Origin: Theodoxus fluviatilis
Taxonomy: Eukaryota; Mollusca; Gastropoda; Cycloneritida; Neritidae
Direction of reading: 5' to 3'
Assembly (NCBI GenBank): GCA_034096865.1
Contig: JAWQFJ010001837.1
Location: 100,029 to 164,028 of the forward strand
DNA: 64,000 bases
Each line of letters opens with the position of its first letter. Position 1 is the first letter of the stretch. A model generated the notes under the pieces. That model was not told the origin of the DNA. It worked only from the letters and a program-made list of their open reading frames with translations, and ran no database searches. Below, in pieces: positions 54,722-64,000 of the stretch. A program made the translations under genes and the position numbers.

Positions 54722-56326
54722 GGAGAGAGAGAGAGAGAGAGAGAGAGACACTGAGAGACTGACACAAAGGAAGACCTATTAAAAAGGTAGAAGGTGAATA
54801 AAAGGCAAACACATGACCAAACAGGCTGACAAGCCATGATGCAATGAGAGAAAGGCACAGGTAGACAGACAATGATATACACACTTGCAGACAGAACAGG
54901 GCACAGTGAAAAAGGCTGCTTACCATCCTCATCATAGACGTTGAAGATTCGCACAGACGAGTGCCACGTAGGGATGTCAGAGGGAGCCTCCTGCCACAGC
55001 AGTGAGTCAAACATTAGGAGAAGTTAGCTTTGCCTGAATTTCGTTCTGAACAAAACTTCTTTCACCCCTAGTGAAGTTCAGACATTGTTAAATACTTCTG
55101 GTCATATCTATGGAATTGCTTGGCTATTTCAATCATACCATCTGTGCTGAATTAACCAAAACAATAATTGTAAATAATGTGAGCAATTCTATTTGCAGAC
55201 TTTACAAGATGGATGCTGCAAAAGGGAGTCTTTGTGTAAAAACAAGTTAAATCCACTTATTAAGGGTATGATCTGGTTTACTTTTGACCAAATATGCTTT
55301 TTTGATGCAATGACAGATTTGGCTAGTTTCCCCATCTCTAACCACTCATCCCCACCTCCACAAAGTAATTATGCCCATAGTCAACTAGAAATGTGTTTAT
55401 TCAGTCAATAATCATCAGAGGTGTCTTTTTCTTTGTCATGGAGCTAGTGACTTTTGATTGAACTTTACTCTGCATGACGCCTTGTGATGAACTTTCAACA
55501 GCTGTTTTTTCAGTTTTCAACTCATAGCACTCCAAGATTTCAGACACTAATGACCATTTCTTCATAATATTTGGGGACTTCGTTTGAAATATATTAAGGT
55601 ACAAAGCCACAGAGAAATTGTTTGCAAATATTATATCTAATTCAACTTAGGACTAGCTAACTGATCATTAAATTTTTTTTCTAAAATATAAAAAAAAACT
55701 AAAACGGTCTACACGAAAAGTATACTTGTACAAAGCCCTGAGATGTAAATTTCAAGTTTTCTCTATCATTCTATGTCACTTCATTCCCCATGAGCAGAAG
55801 TTTCACCAACCACATCATTTTACAAGCGTATCTCTTGCTGGAGCCTCAGAAAGAGGTTACCAAAAAGAAGAAAAAAATGTTTGTATATTAAAAATGAAAA
55901 TCATGGTTACCATGGCAACAACTTCCTTGATTTCAATTTTTAAATCTTATTTTCCCCAATCATATAAAGGTAAAGGTAAAGGGGTATTTGCTGTTGAAAA
56001 CTTAAAACTTAAAACTTAAAGTGTTAAAGTGAAGTCCTCAGGGGGCCCTTATTTGAGATGAAAACAAAGCCTTAATTGAAATGATTTGGAAAGCAATCTT
56101 CCATTCCATCCTCCATGATGAATCTGGTTCATAATATATATTTAAAAAGGGCAAGAGTGTATCTTAACCCTACAGGATGGTTGAAATTCTATCTCATGTT
56201 AGCTAAATCAAACCAGGCCTATGGAATACCTTGATAGTGATGCCGAAGAGCTGATTGCAGATGGTAAAAAAGCCATCCAGCACCAACTCCAAGGGAAAGT
56301 ACTCTGCAACCTCATTCTCGTCCAGT
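41321..56326 (-). CDS. Oligopeptidase A-like M3 metallopeptidase, C-terminal half (possible pseudo-peptidase)
   Basis: Nine exons with GT-AG introns and consistent phases give 331 residues ending at TGA 41,323-41,321. Landmarks in order are DPYARPGEKSGGAWM, LMRFTDVLTLFHE|FGHGLQ (the HExxH helix, split between exons 4 and 5), VEWDAVMVCAKFMQRW, FDMMQQLYFSAYDMELH, SAATYYSIKWSE and FRRFRGRDPTLDALQIYYG. This matches oligopeptidase A (PrlC/OpdA and plant organellar relatives, about 680 residues), cytosolic or organellar enzymes that degrade short peptides. The third zinc ligand, normally E in DAVELPSQF, is M here. The YxxxYYxY active-site tyrosines read S...YYSI. The 5' half of the gene is absent because the palindrome begins. 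Confidence 0.85.
41868..41947 (-). CDS. Peptidase exon h
   Basis: The 80-bp exon starts MIAADVFSAFEEAGL, which matches the helix after the tyrosine loop (AADAF-type). Phase 0-2, donor ACG|GTAAGA. Confidence 0.85.
41948..42907. other. Peptidase intron with a retroposon-tail-like segment
   Basis: Mostly unique. At 42,555-42,600 the segment GGGCTGACAGCCTTCAAAAT + AAAGTTTAGTTCAGTT resembles the tail of a short retroposon. Confidence 0.4.
42908..43055 (-). CDS. Peptidase exon g (active-site tyrosine loop)
   Basis: The 148-bp exon ends NHPCSLTEVVSD, then QSAATYYSIKWSE. Relatives read (G)GYxAxYYxYxW at this place. The first tyrosine is Ser and the last is Ile here, leaving only the middle YY. The donor reads GAG|GTGAGA. 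Confidence 0.88.
43090..43600. repeat. 17-bp minisatellite (CACTCACAGTAGACCAC)
   Basis: About 30 variable units of roughly 17 bp upstream (gene sense) of exon g, starting about 35 bp from its acceptor. Confidence 0.92.
43748..43800. repeat. (CA)n microsatellite
   Basis: About 52 bp with one TC interruption. Confidence 0.95.
43801..44898. other. Peptidase intron, nothing recognised
   Basis: Unique sequence with short GA and GCAC runs. No exon or known element was identified. Confidence 0.45.
44899..45064. mobile_element. Small MITE-like element
   Basis: Terminal inverted repeats CAGACCTGCCT / AGGCAGGTCTG bound 166 bp. A second hairpin (CGGGAGTCTCCCG and TTCGGGAGAA) lies near the right end. 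It sits between two CA-rich tracts, so any target duplication cannot be recognised. Confidence 0.6.
45068..45150. repeat. (CA)n microsatellite
   Basis: About 80 bp, adjacent to the MITE-like element. Confidence 0.97.
45479..45554 (-). CDS. Peptidase exon f
   Basis: The 76-bp exon encodes AEKHLSGFDMMQQLYFSAYD and then MELHIR, the family's (L)QLxFSxxDxxLH helix. Phase 1-2, donor AAG|GTGAGG. Confidence 0.85.
46020..46858 (+). repeat. 39-bp minisatellite with splice-site-like units, about 21 copies
   Basis: Two unit types of equal length share TTGTTTCTCCCCACCCAGGA plus GYAAGGT and differ in the rest (GCTTAGCTAGTA or ACCGAACTCATT). On the plus strand each unit has a pyrimidine-rich run ending CAG|G and, seven bases on, AAG|GT. 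This is antisense to the peptidase gene. Confidence 0.95.
47163..47367 (-). CDS. Peptidase exon e (FGH and third zinc-ligand region)
   Basis: The 205-bp exon starts FGHGLQQMLTAAPYSELSG and continues VEWDAVMVCAKFMQRW. In active M3 peptidases the residue after DAV/DFV is the zinc-binding glutamate; here the codon is ATG (Met). The next residues, VCAK instead of LPSQ/APSQ, also differ. Phase 0-1. Confidence 0.9.
47597..47835. repeat. (GA)n-(GGGA)n-(GA)n purine tract
   Basis: Roughly 240 bp of pure purine on the plus strand, mirror-symmetric (GA, GGGA, GA). It is a candidate triplex-forming tract. Confidence 0.97.
48296..48372. repeat. (CA)n microsatellite, imperfect
   Basis: About 75 bp of CA with several CC and AA interruptions. 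Confidence 0.95.
48745..48868. repeat. G-rich purine tract (G-quadruplex prone)
   Basis: About 120 bp of GGA/GGGGA with many G runs of 4-10 on the plus strand. Confidence 0.95.
49010..50335 (+). repeat. 37-bp minisatellite, about 36 copies, left arm
   Basis: The unit GAAGATTTGGAGCTCAACCC + ATGTAGGGCAATAGAGT repeats with a few marked variants (ATGAAGAGC, ACGTAGGG, ATGGAGGG, TCTGG). The variant order read leftwards from 50,335 is repeated in the right arm at 63,590-64,000. This shows the palindrome extends to at least about 49,940. Confidence 0.96.
50688..50809 (-). CDS. Peptidase exon d (HE of HEFGH)
   Basis: The 122-bp exon starts DRCDVIGTLPFSYLVMNLP and ends LMRFTDVLTLFHE, stopping between E and F of the HEFGH zinc motif. 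Donor GAG|GTGAGA, phase 0. It is intact in both palindrome arms. Confidence 0.9.
51360..52025 (+). repeat. 33-bp minisatellite, about 20 copies, left arm
   Basis: The unit GGTGATGGTAGTGGAAGTGG + CTACAGTGTTGGA has one variable base pair (GGAGGT/GGTGGT) and an ATAG variant. Because 33 is a multiple of 3, open frames run through it in several directions. A diverged GGT/GTG-rich lead-in covers 51,190-51,360. Confidence 0.96.
52080..53265. other. Peptidase intron, possible old LTR-like insertion
   Basis: About 1 kb of non-repeat sequence. A stretch from TGTTATGAGTT (52,188) to CCTGTAACA (about 53,114) has TGTTA...TAACA ends like an LTR, but no target duplication was found. It is followed by GGT-rich DNA to 53,265. 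Confidence 0.35.
53268..53421. repeat. (GTAT)n microsatellite, left arm
   Basis: About 150 bp of GTAT tetranucleotides, ending some 95 bp from exon c. Confidence 0.97.
53516..53599 (-). CDS. Peptidase exon c
   Basis: The 84-bp exon encodes TYVSTFFFDPYARPGEKSGG followed by AWMEMGR, the conserved (F)xDxYxRxxKxxGAWM motif. Phase 1-1. The donor reads GAG|GTCAGT. Confidence 0.88.
54040..54152. repeat. (TA)n(TG)n microsatellite, left arm
   Basis: About 60 bp TA then about 38 bp TG. The right-arm counterpart has a longer TA run. Confidence 0.97.
54488..54752. repeat. (GACA)n (GGGA)n (GA)n compound microsatellite, left arm
   Basis: Three repeat types in a row. The right-arm copy at 59,184-59,440 has a different arrangement of the GA and GGGA blocks. 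Confidence 0.97.
54924..54990 (-). CDS. Peptidase exon b
   Basis: The 67-bp exon encodes EAPSDIPTWHSSVRIFNVYD, matching the family's VWHPDVRFFRV-type strand. GTGGCAG acceptor, ATG|GTAAGC donor, phase 0-1. Confidence 0.85.
56230..56326 (-). CDS. Peptidase exon a
   Basis: The 97-bp exon encodes LDENEVAEYFPLELVLDGFF and then TICNQLFGITIK, the segment before the catalytic domain core. CTTGCAG acceptor, AAG|GTATTC donor. It is the most 5' exon available, and its inverted copy is at 57,613-57,708. Confidence 0.85.
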
Positions 56327-56897
56327 CTGCAAGCACAGAGACACTCTTGCATGAGAAATGATGGGGAGAGAAATGCATCATGAATTATAATTGGAGTGCT
56401 GAATGTATGGCTGGAGGGTGAGATGTGTGTGAGTGTGTGCATGGGTGTGTGTGCTGATTAAAAAAAATAATTGTGGGGGTGGTTGTTGGAGATTATGAAA
56501 TTTTAAATGTTGTTTTATGATTTGCATATCAAGAGCATAAAACTAAGATTTGTTGTTACTATGACGACAATGCTGCTGCTGCTGCTGCTGAGAATGGTGA
56601 CTGTGATGACAGGCAATTCATGCAATTTGGCATTTGACATATTGCCTTATCTGTCATGCATTTCATGCTAAGTACAGCAAAAGTTCAGAGATTGTCCACA
56701 AGGCTTGATAGAGAGTCTAAAAATCCAGACAATAAATGTAAGTCATCTTCCTAACACTACAGAGATTGCCTGCAACACATGCAACATATTCACATGTAAA
56801 TGAAAGAGTATTTAACCACTGAATCCATGTACAGTAGTACCCCATATGCACTTCTATATGAGGTTGAGGTTATCGTCATTATTTTTAAACAAATCTT

Positions 56898-57042
56898 TTT
56901 GGCTGCTTACTGTACAAGTCCCACCTGATAAAGGTAGGTACATATTTTCTTCTGTGCAAATGAAAATATCTAGCTGCAATATTGTACATGTATAGCACTT
57001 TTCACAACTCACATAATTGCAACATTGTGAAATAGAAAAATG
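56898..57042. other. Spacer at the centre of the giant inverted repeat
   Basis: About 145 bp of unique, AT-rich sequence with no pairing between its halves. The arms begin on both sides at AAGATT(T)GTTTAAAA. Confidence 0.9.
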
Positions 57043-57612
57043 AAGATTGTTTAAAATTAATGACGACAACCTCAACCTCATGTGGAAGTGCATATGGGGT
57101 ACTACTGTACATGGATACAGTGGTTAAATACTCTTTCATTTACATGTGAATATGTTGCATGTGTTGCAGGCAATCTCTGTAGTGTTAGGAAGATGACTTA
57201 CATTTATTGTCTGGATTTTTAGACTCTCTATCAAGCCTTGTGGACAATCTCTGAACTTTTGCTGTACTTAGCATGAAATGCATGACAGATAAGGCAATAT
57301 GTCAAATGCCAAATTGCATGAATTGCCTGTCATCACAGTCACCATTCTCAGCAGCAGCAGCAGCAGCATTGTCGTCATAGTAACAACAAATCTTAGTTTT
57401 ATGCTCTTGATATGCAAATCATAAAACAACATTTAAAATTTCATAATCTCCAACAACCACCCCCACAATTATTTTTTTTAATCAGCACACACACCCATGC
57501 ACACACTCACACACATCTCACCCTCCAGCCATACATTCAGCACTCCAATTATAATTCATGATGCATTTCTCTCCCCATCATTTCTCATGCAAGAGTGTCT
57601 CTGTGCTTGCAG

Positions 57613-57708
57613 ACTGGACGAGAATGAGGTTGCAGAGTACTTTCCCTTGGAGTTGGTGCTGGATGGCTTTTTACCATCTGCAATCAGCTCTTCGGCATCA
57701 CTATCAAG
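57613..57708 (+). pseudogene. Inverted copy of peptidase exon a, frameshifted
   Basis: 96 bp against 97 bp in the left arm. One T is missing from a T6 run (GGCTTTTTACC), which shifts the frame after LDG. Splice sites are retained. Confidence 0.9.
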
Positions 57709-58940
57709 GTATTCCATAGGCCTGGTTTGATTTAGCTAACATGAGATAGAATTTCAACCATCCTGTAGGGTTAAGATACACTCTTGCCCTTTTTAAATAT
57801 ATATTATGAACCAGATTCATCATGGAGGATGGAATGGAAGATTGCTTTCCAAATCATTTCAATTAAGGCTTTGTTTCATCTCAAATAAGGGCCCCCTGAG
57901 GACTTCACTTTAACACTTTAAGTTTTAAGTTTTAAGTTTTCAACAGCAAATACCCCTTTACCTTTACCTTTATATGATTGGGGAAAATAAGATTTAAAAA
58001 TTGAAATCAAGGAAGTTGTTGCCATGGTTACCATGATTTTCATTTGTATATACAAACATTTTTTCTTCTTTTTGGTAACCTCTTTCTGAGGCTCCAGCAA
58101 GAGATACGCTTGTAAAATGATGTGGTTGGTGAAACTTCTGCTCATGGGAAGAAGTTACATAGAATGATAGAGAAAACTTGAAATTTACATCTCAGGACTT
58201 TGTACAAGTACACTTTTCGTGTAGACCGTTTTAGTATTGTTTTTTATTTTAGAAAAAAAAAAAAGATTAGTTAGCTAGTCCTAAGTTGAATTAGATATAA
58301 TATTTGCAAACAATTTCTCTGTGGCTTTGTACCTTAATATATTTCAAACGAAGTCCCCAAATATTATGAAGAAATGGTCATTAGTGTCTGAAATCTTGGA
58401 GTGCTATGAGTTGAAAACTGAAAAAACAGCTGTTGAAAGTTCATCACAAGGCGTCATGCAGAGTAAAGTTCAATCAAAAGTCACTAGCTCCATGACAAAG
58501 AAAAAGACACCTCTGATGATTATTGACTGAATAAACACATTTCTAGTTGACTATGGGCATAATTACTTTGTGGAGGTGGGGATGAGTGGTTAGAGATGGG
58601 GAAACTAGCCAAATCTGTCATTGCATCAAAAAAGCATATTTGGTCAAAAGTAAACCAGATCATACCCTTAATAAGTGGATTTAACTTGTTTTTACACAAA
58701 GACTCCCTTTTGCAGCATCCATCTTGTAAAGTCTGCAAATAGAATTGCTCACATTATTTACAATTATTGTTTTGGTTAATTCAGCACAGATGGTATGATT
58801 GAAATAGCCAAGCAATTCCATAGATATGACCAGAAGTATTTAACAATGTCTGAACTTCACTAGGGGTGAAAGAAGTTTTGTTCAGAACGAAATTCAGGCA
58901 AAGCTAACTTCTCCTAATGTTTGACTCACTGCTGTGGCAG

Positions 58941-59007
58941 GAGGCTCCCTCTGACATCCCTACGTGGCACTCGTCTGTGCGAATCTTCAACGTCTATGAT
59001 GAGGATG
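58941..59007 (+). pseudogene. Inverted copy of peptidase exon b
   Basis: 67 bp, the same protein as the left-arm exon, with both splice sites retained. It belongs to an incomplete duplicate. Confidence 0.9.
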
Positions 59008-59179
59008 GTAAGCAGCCTTTTTCACTGTGCCCTGTTCTGTCTGCAAGTGTGTATATCATTGTCTGTCTACCTGTGCCTTTCTCTCATTGCATCATGGCTT
59101 GTCAGCCTGTTTGGTCATGTGTTTGCCTTTTATTCACCTTCTACCTTTTTAATAGGTCTTCCTTTGTGTCAGTCTCTCA

Positions 59180-59183
<4 letters not shown>

Positions 59184-59274
<91 letters not shown>

Positions 59275-59398
59275 CCTCCCTCCCTCCCTCCCTCCCTCTC
59301 TCTCTCCCTCCCTCCCTCCCTCCCTCCCTCCCTCCCTCCCTCCCTCCCTCCCTCTGTGTGTATGTATATCTGTCTGTGTGTCTGTCTGTGTGTGTGTG

Positions 59399-59439
<41 letters not shown>

Positions 59440-59440
59440 G
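59184..59440. repeat. (CT)n (CCCT)n (GTCT)n compound microsatellite, right arm
   Basis: Counterpart of 54,488-54,752 with different tract lengths. Confidence 0.97.
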
Positions 59441-59777
59441 GCAGGGCCAGTATATGAGTATGTTTTCCGTGTGCTTTACCCTCAGTAAAACCCTTGGAAA
59501 ATGATACTAAGACACAGCCAAAACCAGCCTACAGTGGTGCAACATTCAACTGAAAGAACTAGAGGTTACAGTCACTGGTCACACACCCTGACAAGTCTGT
59601 ATTCATCCACCCTCAAGCAGCTGCAAGGAGGATTCCTGCAGTGACATCAACACAGCACAAGAACAGCTTTTGTCATAGTCATAATAATATTTCATTGCTC
59701 TTTGATGATATTTTTCCCCCCTTTGGCAAGGTTCATGAAGGAGACAATGCAATGATGCATACACCAAGAACTAAACA

Positions 59778-59901
<124 letters not shown>

Positions 59902-60333
59902 CAAGGCCTGAATATAAAAGAAAAAGAAAAAAACAGTCAATAATTTTTTCAGGTTCAAGCCAAATAGAGTTGAAAATCATATTGAATAATTTTGAAACAT
60001 GTATTAAAGAGTGTTTTCATCATCAGTGTCATTAGTTTCCTCCTCTGAGTTCTGTTGCCCCCACTGCTCCTGACTGAACACTTCCAAATTATTTCACGTA
60101 CCCTGTGTGCGCACCAGTGAGTTACACAATGCATCAGAGGTCTTCTTTGGACATGAAAGAGATCTGTTATCATAAAATCACTTTCAAATCCTTTATTAAG
60201 GCTGTTTAGATGAAATTTTAAAAGGGAACAGAGAGAAGGAGATGAGTTAATATGTGAAATGAAAAATTTGTTGTGCTAGATCATCTACAGTGATTGAATA
60301 TAGGTTTGACAGACATCTGTTTTTGTACTTCAG

Positions 60334-60417
60334 ATACCTATGTCAGCACCTTCTTCTTTGATCCATATGCCCGGCCTGGGGAGAAATCTGGTGGTGCCTG
60401 GATGGAGATGGGCAGAG
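60334..60417 (+). pseudogene. Inverted copy of peptidase exon c
   Basis: 84 bp encoding the same DPYARPGEKSGGAWM segment, with splice sites intact. Confidence 0.9.
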
Positions 60418-60510
60418 GTCAGTACTGGCATTTCAGTGTACTCAAAGCAGTGGCACCATGACCAGTGCCATCGATATTGGGGTGGAGACCAGGGGTGGAG
60501 ACAAGTTCAA

Positions 60511-60665
60511 ATACATACATACATACATACATACATACATACATACATACATACATACATACATACATACATACATACATACATACATACATACATACAT
60601 ACATACATACATACATACATACATACATACATACTTACATACTTACATACTTACATACATTCATA
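60511..60665. repeat. (CATA)n microsatellite, right arm
   Basis: Counterpart of 53,268-53,421, of about the same length. Confidence 0.97.
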
Positions 60666-61911
60666 CATTGCCACCACTACCACTATTTCCACCACCACCA
60701 TCATCACCACCACTACCATCACCACCACCACTGCCATCCTTACCACCACCATCATCAACTACTATCACTGCCACACCACCACCACAACCACCACCATTCC
60801 CATCAACCCTTATCACCCCTGTTACAGGACCAGTACTCTGATTAACTTTAACTAATAGGTTGTCTAGGGAAACACGATACCATCCTGTAACATTTACCCA
60901 TCTTCCCTGCTGTTAAGGATGAACTAGACAACAGAGAAAATGAGAGTAGACATCCACAATTCAACTGACTTTACTAATGATTAAAAAGATAGATAATGGT
61001 TGCTAAATAATCACTCAATCCTAACTTAGCCAGCCAGCCTATACTAAAACGTTTAACTTATCTGGGAAGAGAGAGTTCAAGACTGCTGAAGGGGTCAGGA
61101 CCGTTGACCCTGGCGGTTGTTGTTCAATGGGTGAGGTGACGACTGACACAAGGTGTGGGTCTTGGGAGAAGGGAGGGTTGGGACGGCATCATCCTGGGTC
61201 ATTAAAGGAGGCCAGGGCGACTCGGAACTGGAGTCCATCAGATTTAGAGGGCAGACGTCAACCGTTCTTCTTCCAGTATGGGCATGACGTTTGTCACCGT
61301 AGGTAGCTATGGCCAGCCAACATTGTGCCGATTCAACACTCAAAGTCTCCACCAAGAGTTGTGTCTGATAAGGGAGGCTCAGACATTCCGTCCTTGAAGC
61401 AAATCACATCATTCTGAGATCGGGGATCGTTTCAATTCCATCCGTCCTGTTTCACTCGCGTTCAACGCCCCAACCTCTCGCCCGAGACCAATCTCGCCCC
61501 TCTCTCTCTCAAAAATCATCACGCCGTCCAGAACTGAATATGACGCCGTCAAGCACTGTATGACGTAATCAATGTCAAAGTTTTGTCAAAGTCAAATCAT
61601 TCTCATTTAGCGCTGTCCACCATCTCACCACAACAAACTACTTTCTAGGCATGGCTGGTTCTCTAATAACTACATTTATTTGAGGCCTGGCTGGCTTCTA
61701 CATTCTTAAGTGTCCATTATTTAACACATGCATAAACATGCAACTCATAACAGTATACAGTAGTATAATAGTTCATCATCTGAACTCACACAGAAAACAG
61801 GGAGAAAGGATCACTTTAATGTACACACGAGTAAATCCGTAACCTTGATTCCACTTGTGTTCAATTCTTACTAATGCGGAAAGGACGTACCGTCACAACC
61901 ACCATCATGAC

Positions 61912-62580
61912 TACCACCACCATTTCCACTACCATCACCACCAACACTGTAGCCACTTCCACTACTATCACCACCAACACTGTAGCCACTTCCACTACCA
62001 TCACCTCCAACACTGTAGCCACTTCCACTACTATCACCACCAACACTGTAGCCACTTCCACTACCATCACCTCCAACACTGTAGCCACTTCCACTACCAT
62101 CACCACCAACACTGTAGCCACTTCCACTACCATCACCTCCAACACTGTAGCCACTTCCACTACCATCACCTCCAACACTGTAGCCACTTCCACTACCATC
62201 ACCACCAACACTGTAGCCACTTCCACTACCATCACCTCCAACACTGTAGCCACTTCCACTACCATCACCTCCAACACTGTAGCCACTTCCACTACCATCA
62301 CCTCCAACACTGTAGCCACTTCCACTACCATCACCACCAACACTGTAGCCACTTCCACTACCATCACCACCAACACTGTAGCCACTTCCACTACCATCAC
62401 CTCCAACACTGTAGCCACTTCCACTACCATCACCTCCAACACTGTAGCCACTTCCACTACCATCACCTCCAACACTGTAGCCACTTCCACTACTATCACC
62501 ACCAACACTGTAGCCACTTCCACTACCATCACCTCCAACACTGTAGCCACTTCCACTACCATCACCTCCAACACCTCCAC
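61912..62580 (-). repeat. 33-bp minisatellite, right arm
   Basis: Counterpart of the 51,360-52,025 array. The order of unit variants looks the same, as the translated repeat is identical over 243 residues. Confidence 0.95.
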
Positions 62581-63129
62581 TATCACTGCCACCAGCTGCT
62601 ATTGCAGGTCACTATCACATTCACTTCTACCAGCACCATCACCACCTTCACCACCTCCTCCACTACCACCACTTCCACCACCACCACCACAACTACAACC
62701 ACTCACATTGCCCCTACCACCACTACAACCACTTCCATAGCAATCAGCACTACCAAGACCAGTTTTAACACCAATGCCAGCACCAGCAATTTTATCGCTG
62801 AAAGTGACAACATCATTTGACTGCTTTTGCCTCTAACATAGCCATGGTTTTTGTCATCTCAGTTTTAAAAATGGCAACCAAGTGTCTAAGTCATTTTATA
62901 AAACACGTACACCAGATTACATAAATGCTTGATGAAAAACAGCAATGCTAACAAAAAGTTTGATGCAGAAAAGCTCAGTAATGGAGAGTAAAAGAGATAG
63001 CTGTGCTTTGTTGATGGGCTTTTCTTTATCAGTTGGGTCTTCTTCTTCTTTTTTTATTCCCTAAATTGACCATAATTATGTGTATGAGATCTACTAATGG
63101 TGTGTGTTGTATTACTGATTTATTTCCAG

Positions 63130-63251
63130 ATCGGTGTGATGTGATTGGCACCTTGCCTTTCTCCTACCTGGTGATGAATTTGCCTCCTCCTCTTGGCCCC
63201 GACATGCCCACACTGATGCGCTTTACAGATGTTTTGACCCTCTTCCATGAG
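63130..63251 (+). pseudogene. Inverted copy of peptidase exon d
   Basis: 122 bp encoding the same segment up to HE of HEFGH, with both splice sites intact. Any FGH exon copy would lie beyond the window. Confidence 0.9.
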
Positions 63252-63589
63252 GTGAGACTGCAACAAATTTTGGGACTATCTGATAAATTTTGGTGTTGCA
63301 TTTTGAAAATTATCTGTGTGCATACTTTAGATGCAGGTAATTTCTATAGCTGCATAGTGTCTGATATCTCTGGTCCCATTTCATTAATCCCAGGTATATT
63401 TCACCGGCATGCTGGATCATAAAAGGAAATGTTAAAGACCCCTTTTTGGGGACAGCAGTATTACCCTATGGTGTTTGTTGTTCTTAGATTAGCTGTGTGC
63501 GTCGGGGGTATAATGAACAGTTTACTGCTCTTCATGGGTCGTCACTATATTGCTTTTCAAGGGTTTTGCCCCATATCTTCAATTTATTG

Positions 63590-64000
63590 CTGTTCATGGG
63601 TTGAGCTCCAGATCTTCACTCTATTGCTCTTCATGGGTTGAGCTCCAAATCTTCACTCTATTGCCCTACATGGGTTGAGCTCCAGATCTTCACTCTATTG
63701 CCCTACATGGGTTGAGCTCCAAATCTTCACTCTATTGCCCTACATGGGTTGAGCTCCAAATCTTCACTCTATTGCCCTACATGGGTTGAGCTCCAAATCT
63801 TCACTCTATTGCCCTACATGGGTTGAGCTCCAAATCTTCACTCTATTGCCCTACGTGGGTTGAGCTCCAAATCTTCACTCTATTGCCCTCCATGGGTTGA
63901 GCTCCAAATCTTCACTCTATTGCCCTACATGGGTTGAGCTCCAAATCTTCACTCTATTGCTCTTCATGTGTTGAGCTCCAAATCTTCACTCTATTGCCCT
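63590..64000 (-). repeat. 37-bp minisatellite, right arm (continues off the edge)
   Basis: Eleven or so units in inverted orientation relative to 49,010-50,335, with the same variant order. Confidence 0.95.

Larger units (their letters stand above)
49940..56897 (+). repeat. Giant inverted repeat, left arm
   Basis: This arm is the reverse complement of 57,043-64,000. Coordinates pair so that left plus right is about 113,939, for example exon a 56,326/57,613 and exon d 50,809/63,130. The outer end lies somewhere in or left of the 37-bp minisatellite and cannot be set, because the partner runs off the window. Confidence 0.97.

Overview
The window is eukaryotic. Genes are split by GT-AG introns, intergenic and intronic DNA is packed with micro- and minisatellites, and DNA transposons, solo LTRs and LINE debris are present. 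The animal-type gene content and the abundant elements rich in TCAAGGTCA / TGACCTTGA suggest a mollusc, probably a marine gastropod. That assignment is inference from the repeat style, not proof. No bacterial-style operon, rRNA, tRNA or CRISPR array was seen.

Region 1 (about 0.4-30.9 kb, minus strand) is one large gene, a TEX14-like protein: N-terminal ankyrin repeats followed by a degenerate protein-kinase domain and a Ser/Gln-rich tail. Fifteen exons with matching splice phases give about 800 codons from the ATG at 30,880 down to 921. One more probable exon lies at 441-522, and the 3' end is off the left edge. The introns carry five dispersed element copies or insertions, a 0.77-kb-arm palindrome at 7.46-9.0 kb, and large minisatellites. 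Two of the minisatellites are built from copies of the gene's own splice junctions (exon 6 donor and exon 9 acceptor).

Region 2 (30.9-41.3 kb) is intergenic. It holds pyrimidine-rich microsatellites, LINE fragments, a solo LTR with a perfect 5-bp target duplication, a 0.75-kb minisatellite and two copies (one truncated) of the TCAAGGTCA-rich element.

Region 3 (41.3-56.3 kb, minus strand) is the C-terminal half (nine exons, 331 residues plus stop) of an oligopeptidase A-like M3 metallopeptidase. It keeps HEFGH but has lost the downstream zinc-ligand glutamate and two active-site tyrosines, so it may be a pseudo-peptidase.

Region 4 (about 49.9-64.0 kb) is a giant inverted repeat with arms of at least 7 kb around a spacer of about 145 bp at 56.9-57.0 kb. 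The right arm repeats four of the peptidase exons on the plus strand, one with a frameshift. The arms differ by scattered substitutions and indels. The palindrome replaces the place where the peptidase's 5' exons should be. It is either a real inverted duplication that broke the gene or two haplotypes joined head to head in assembly.

The two genes are both on the minus strand, peptidase upstream of TEX14-like, with no evidence that they work together.
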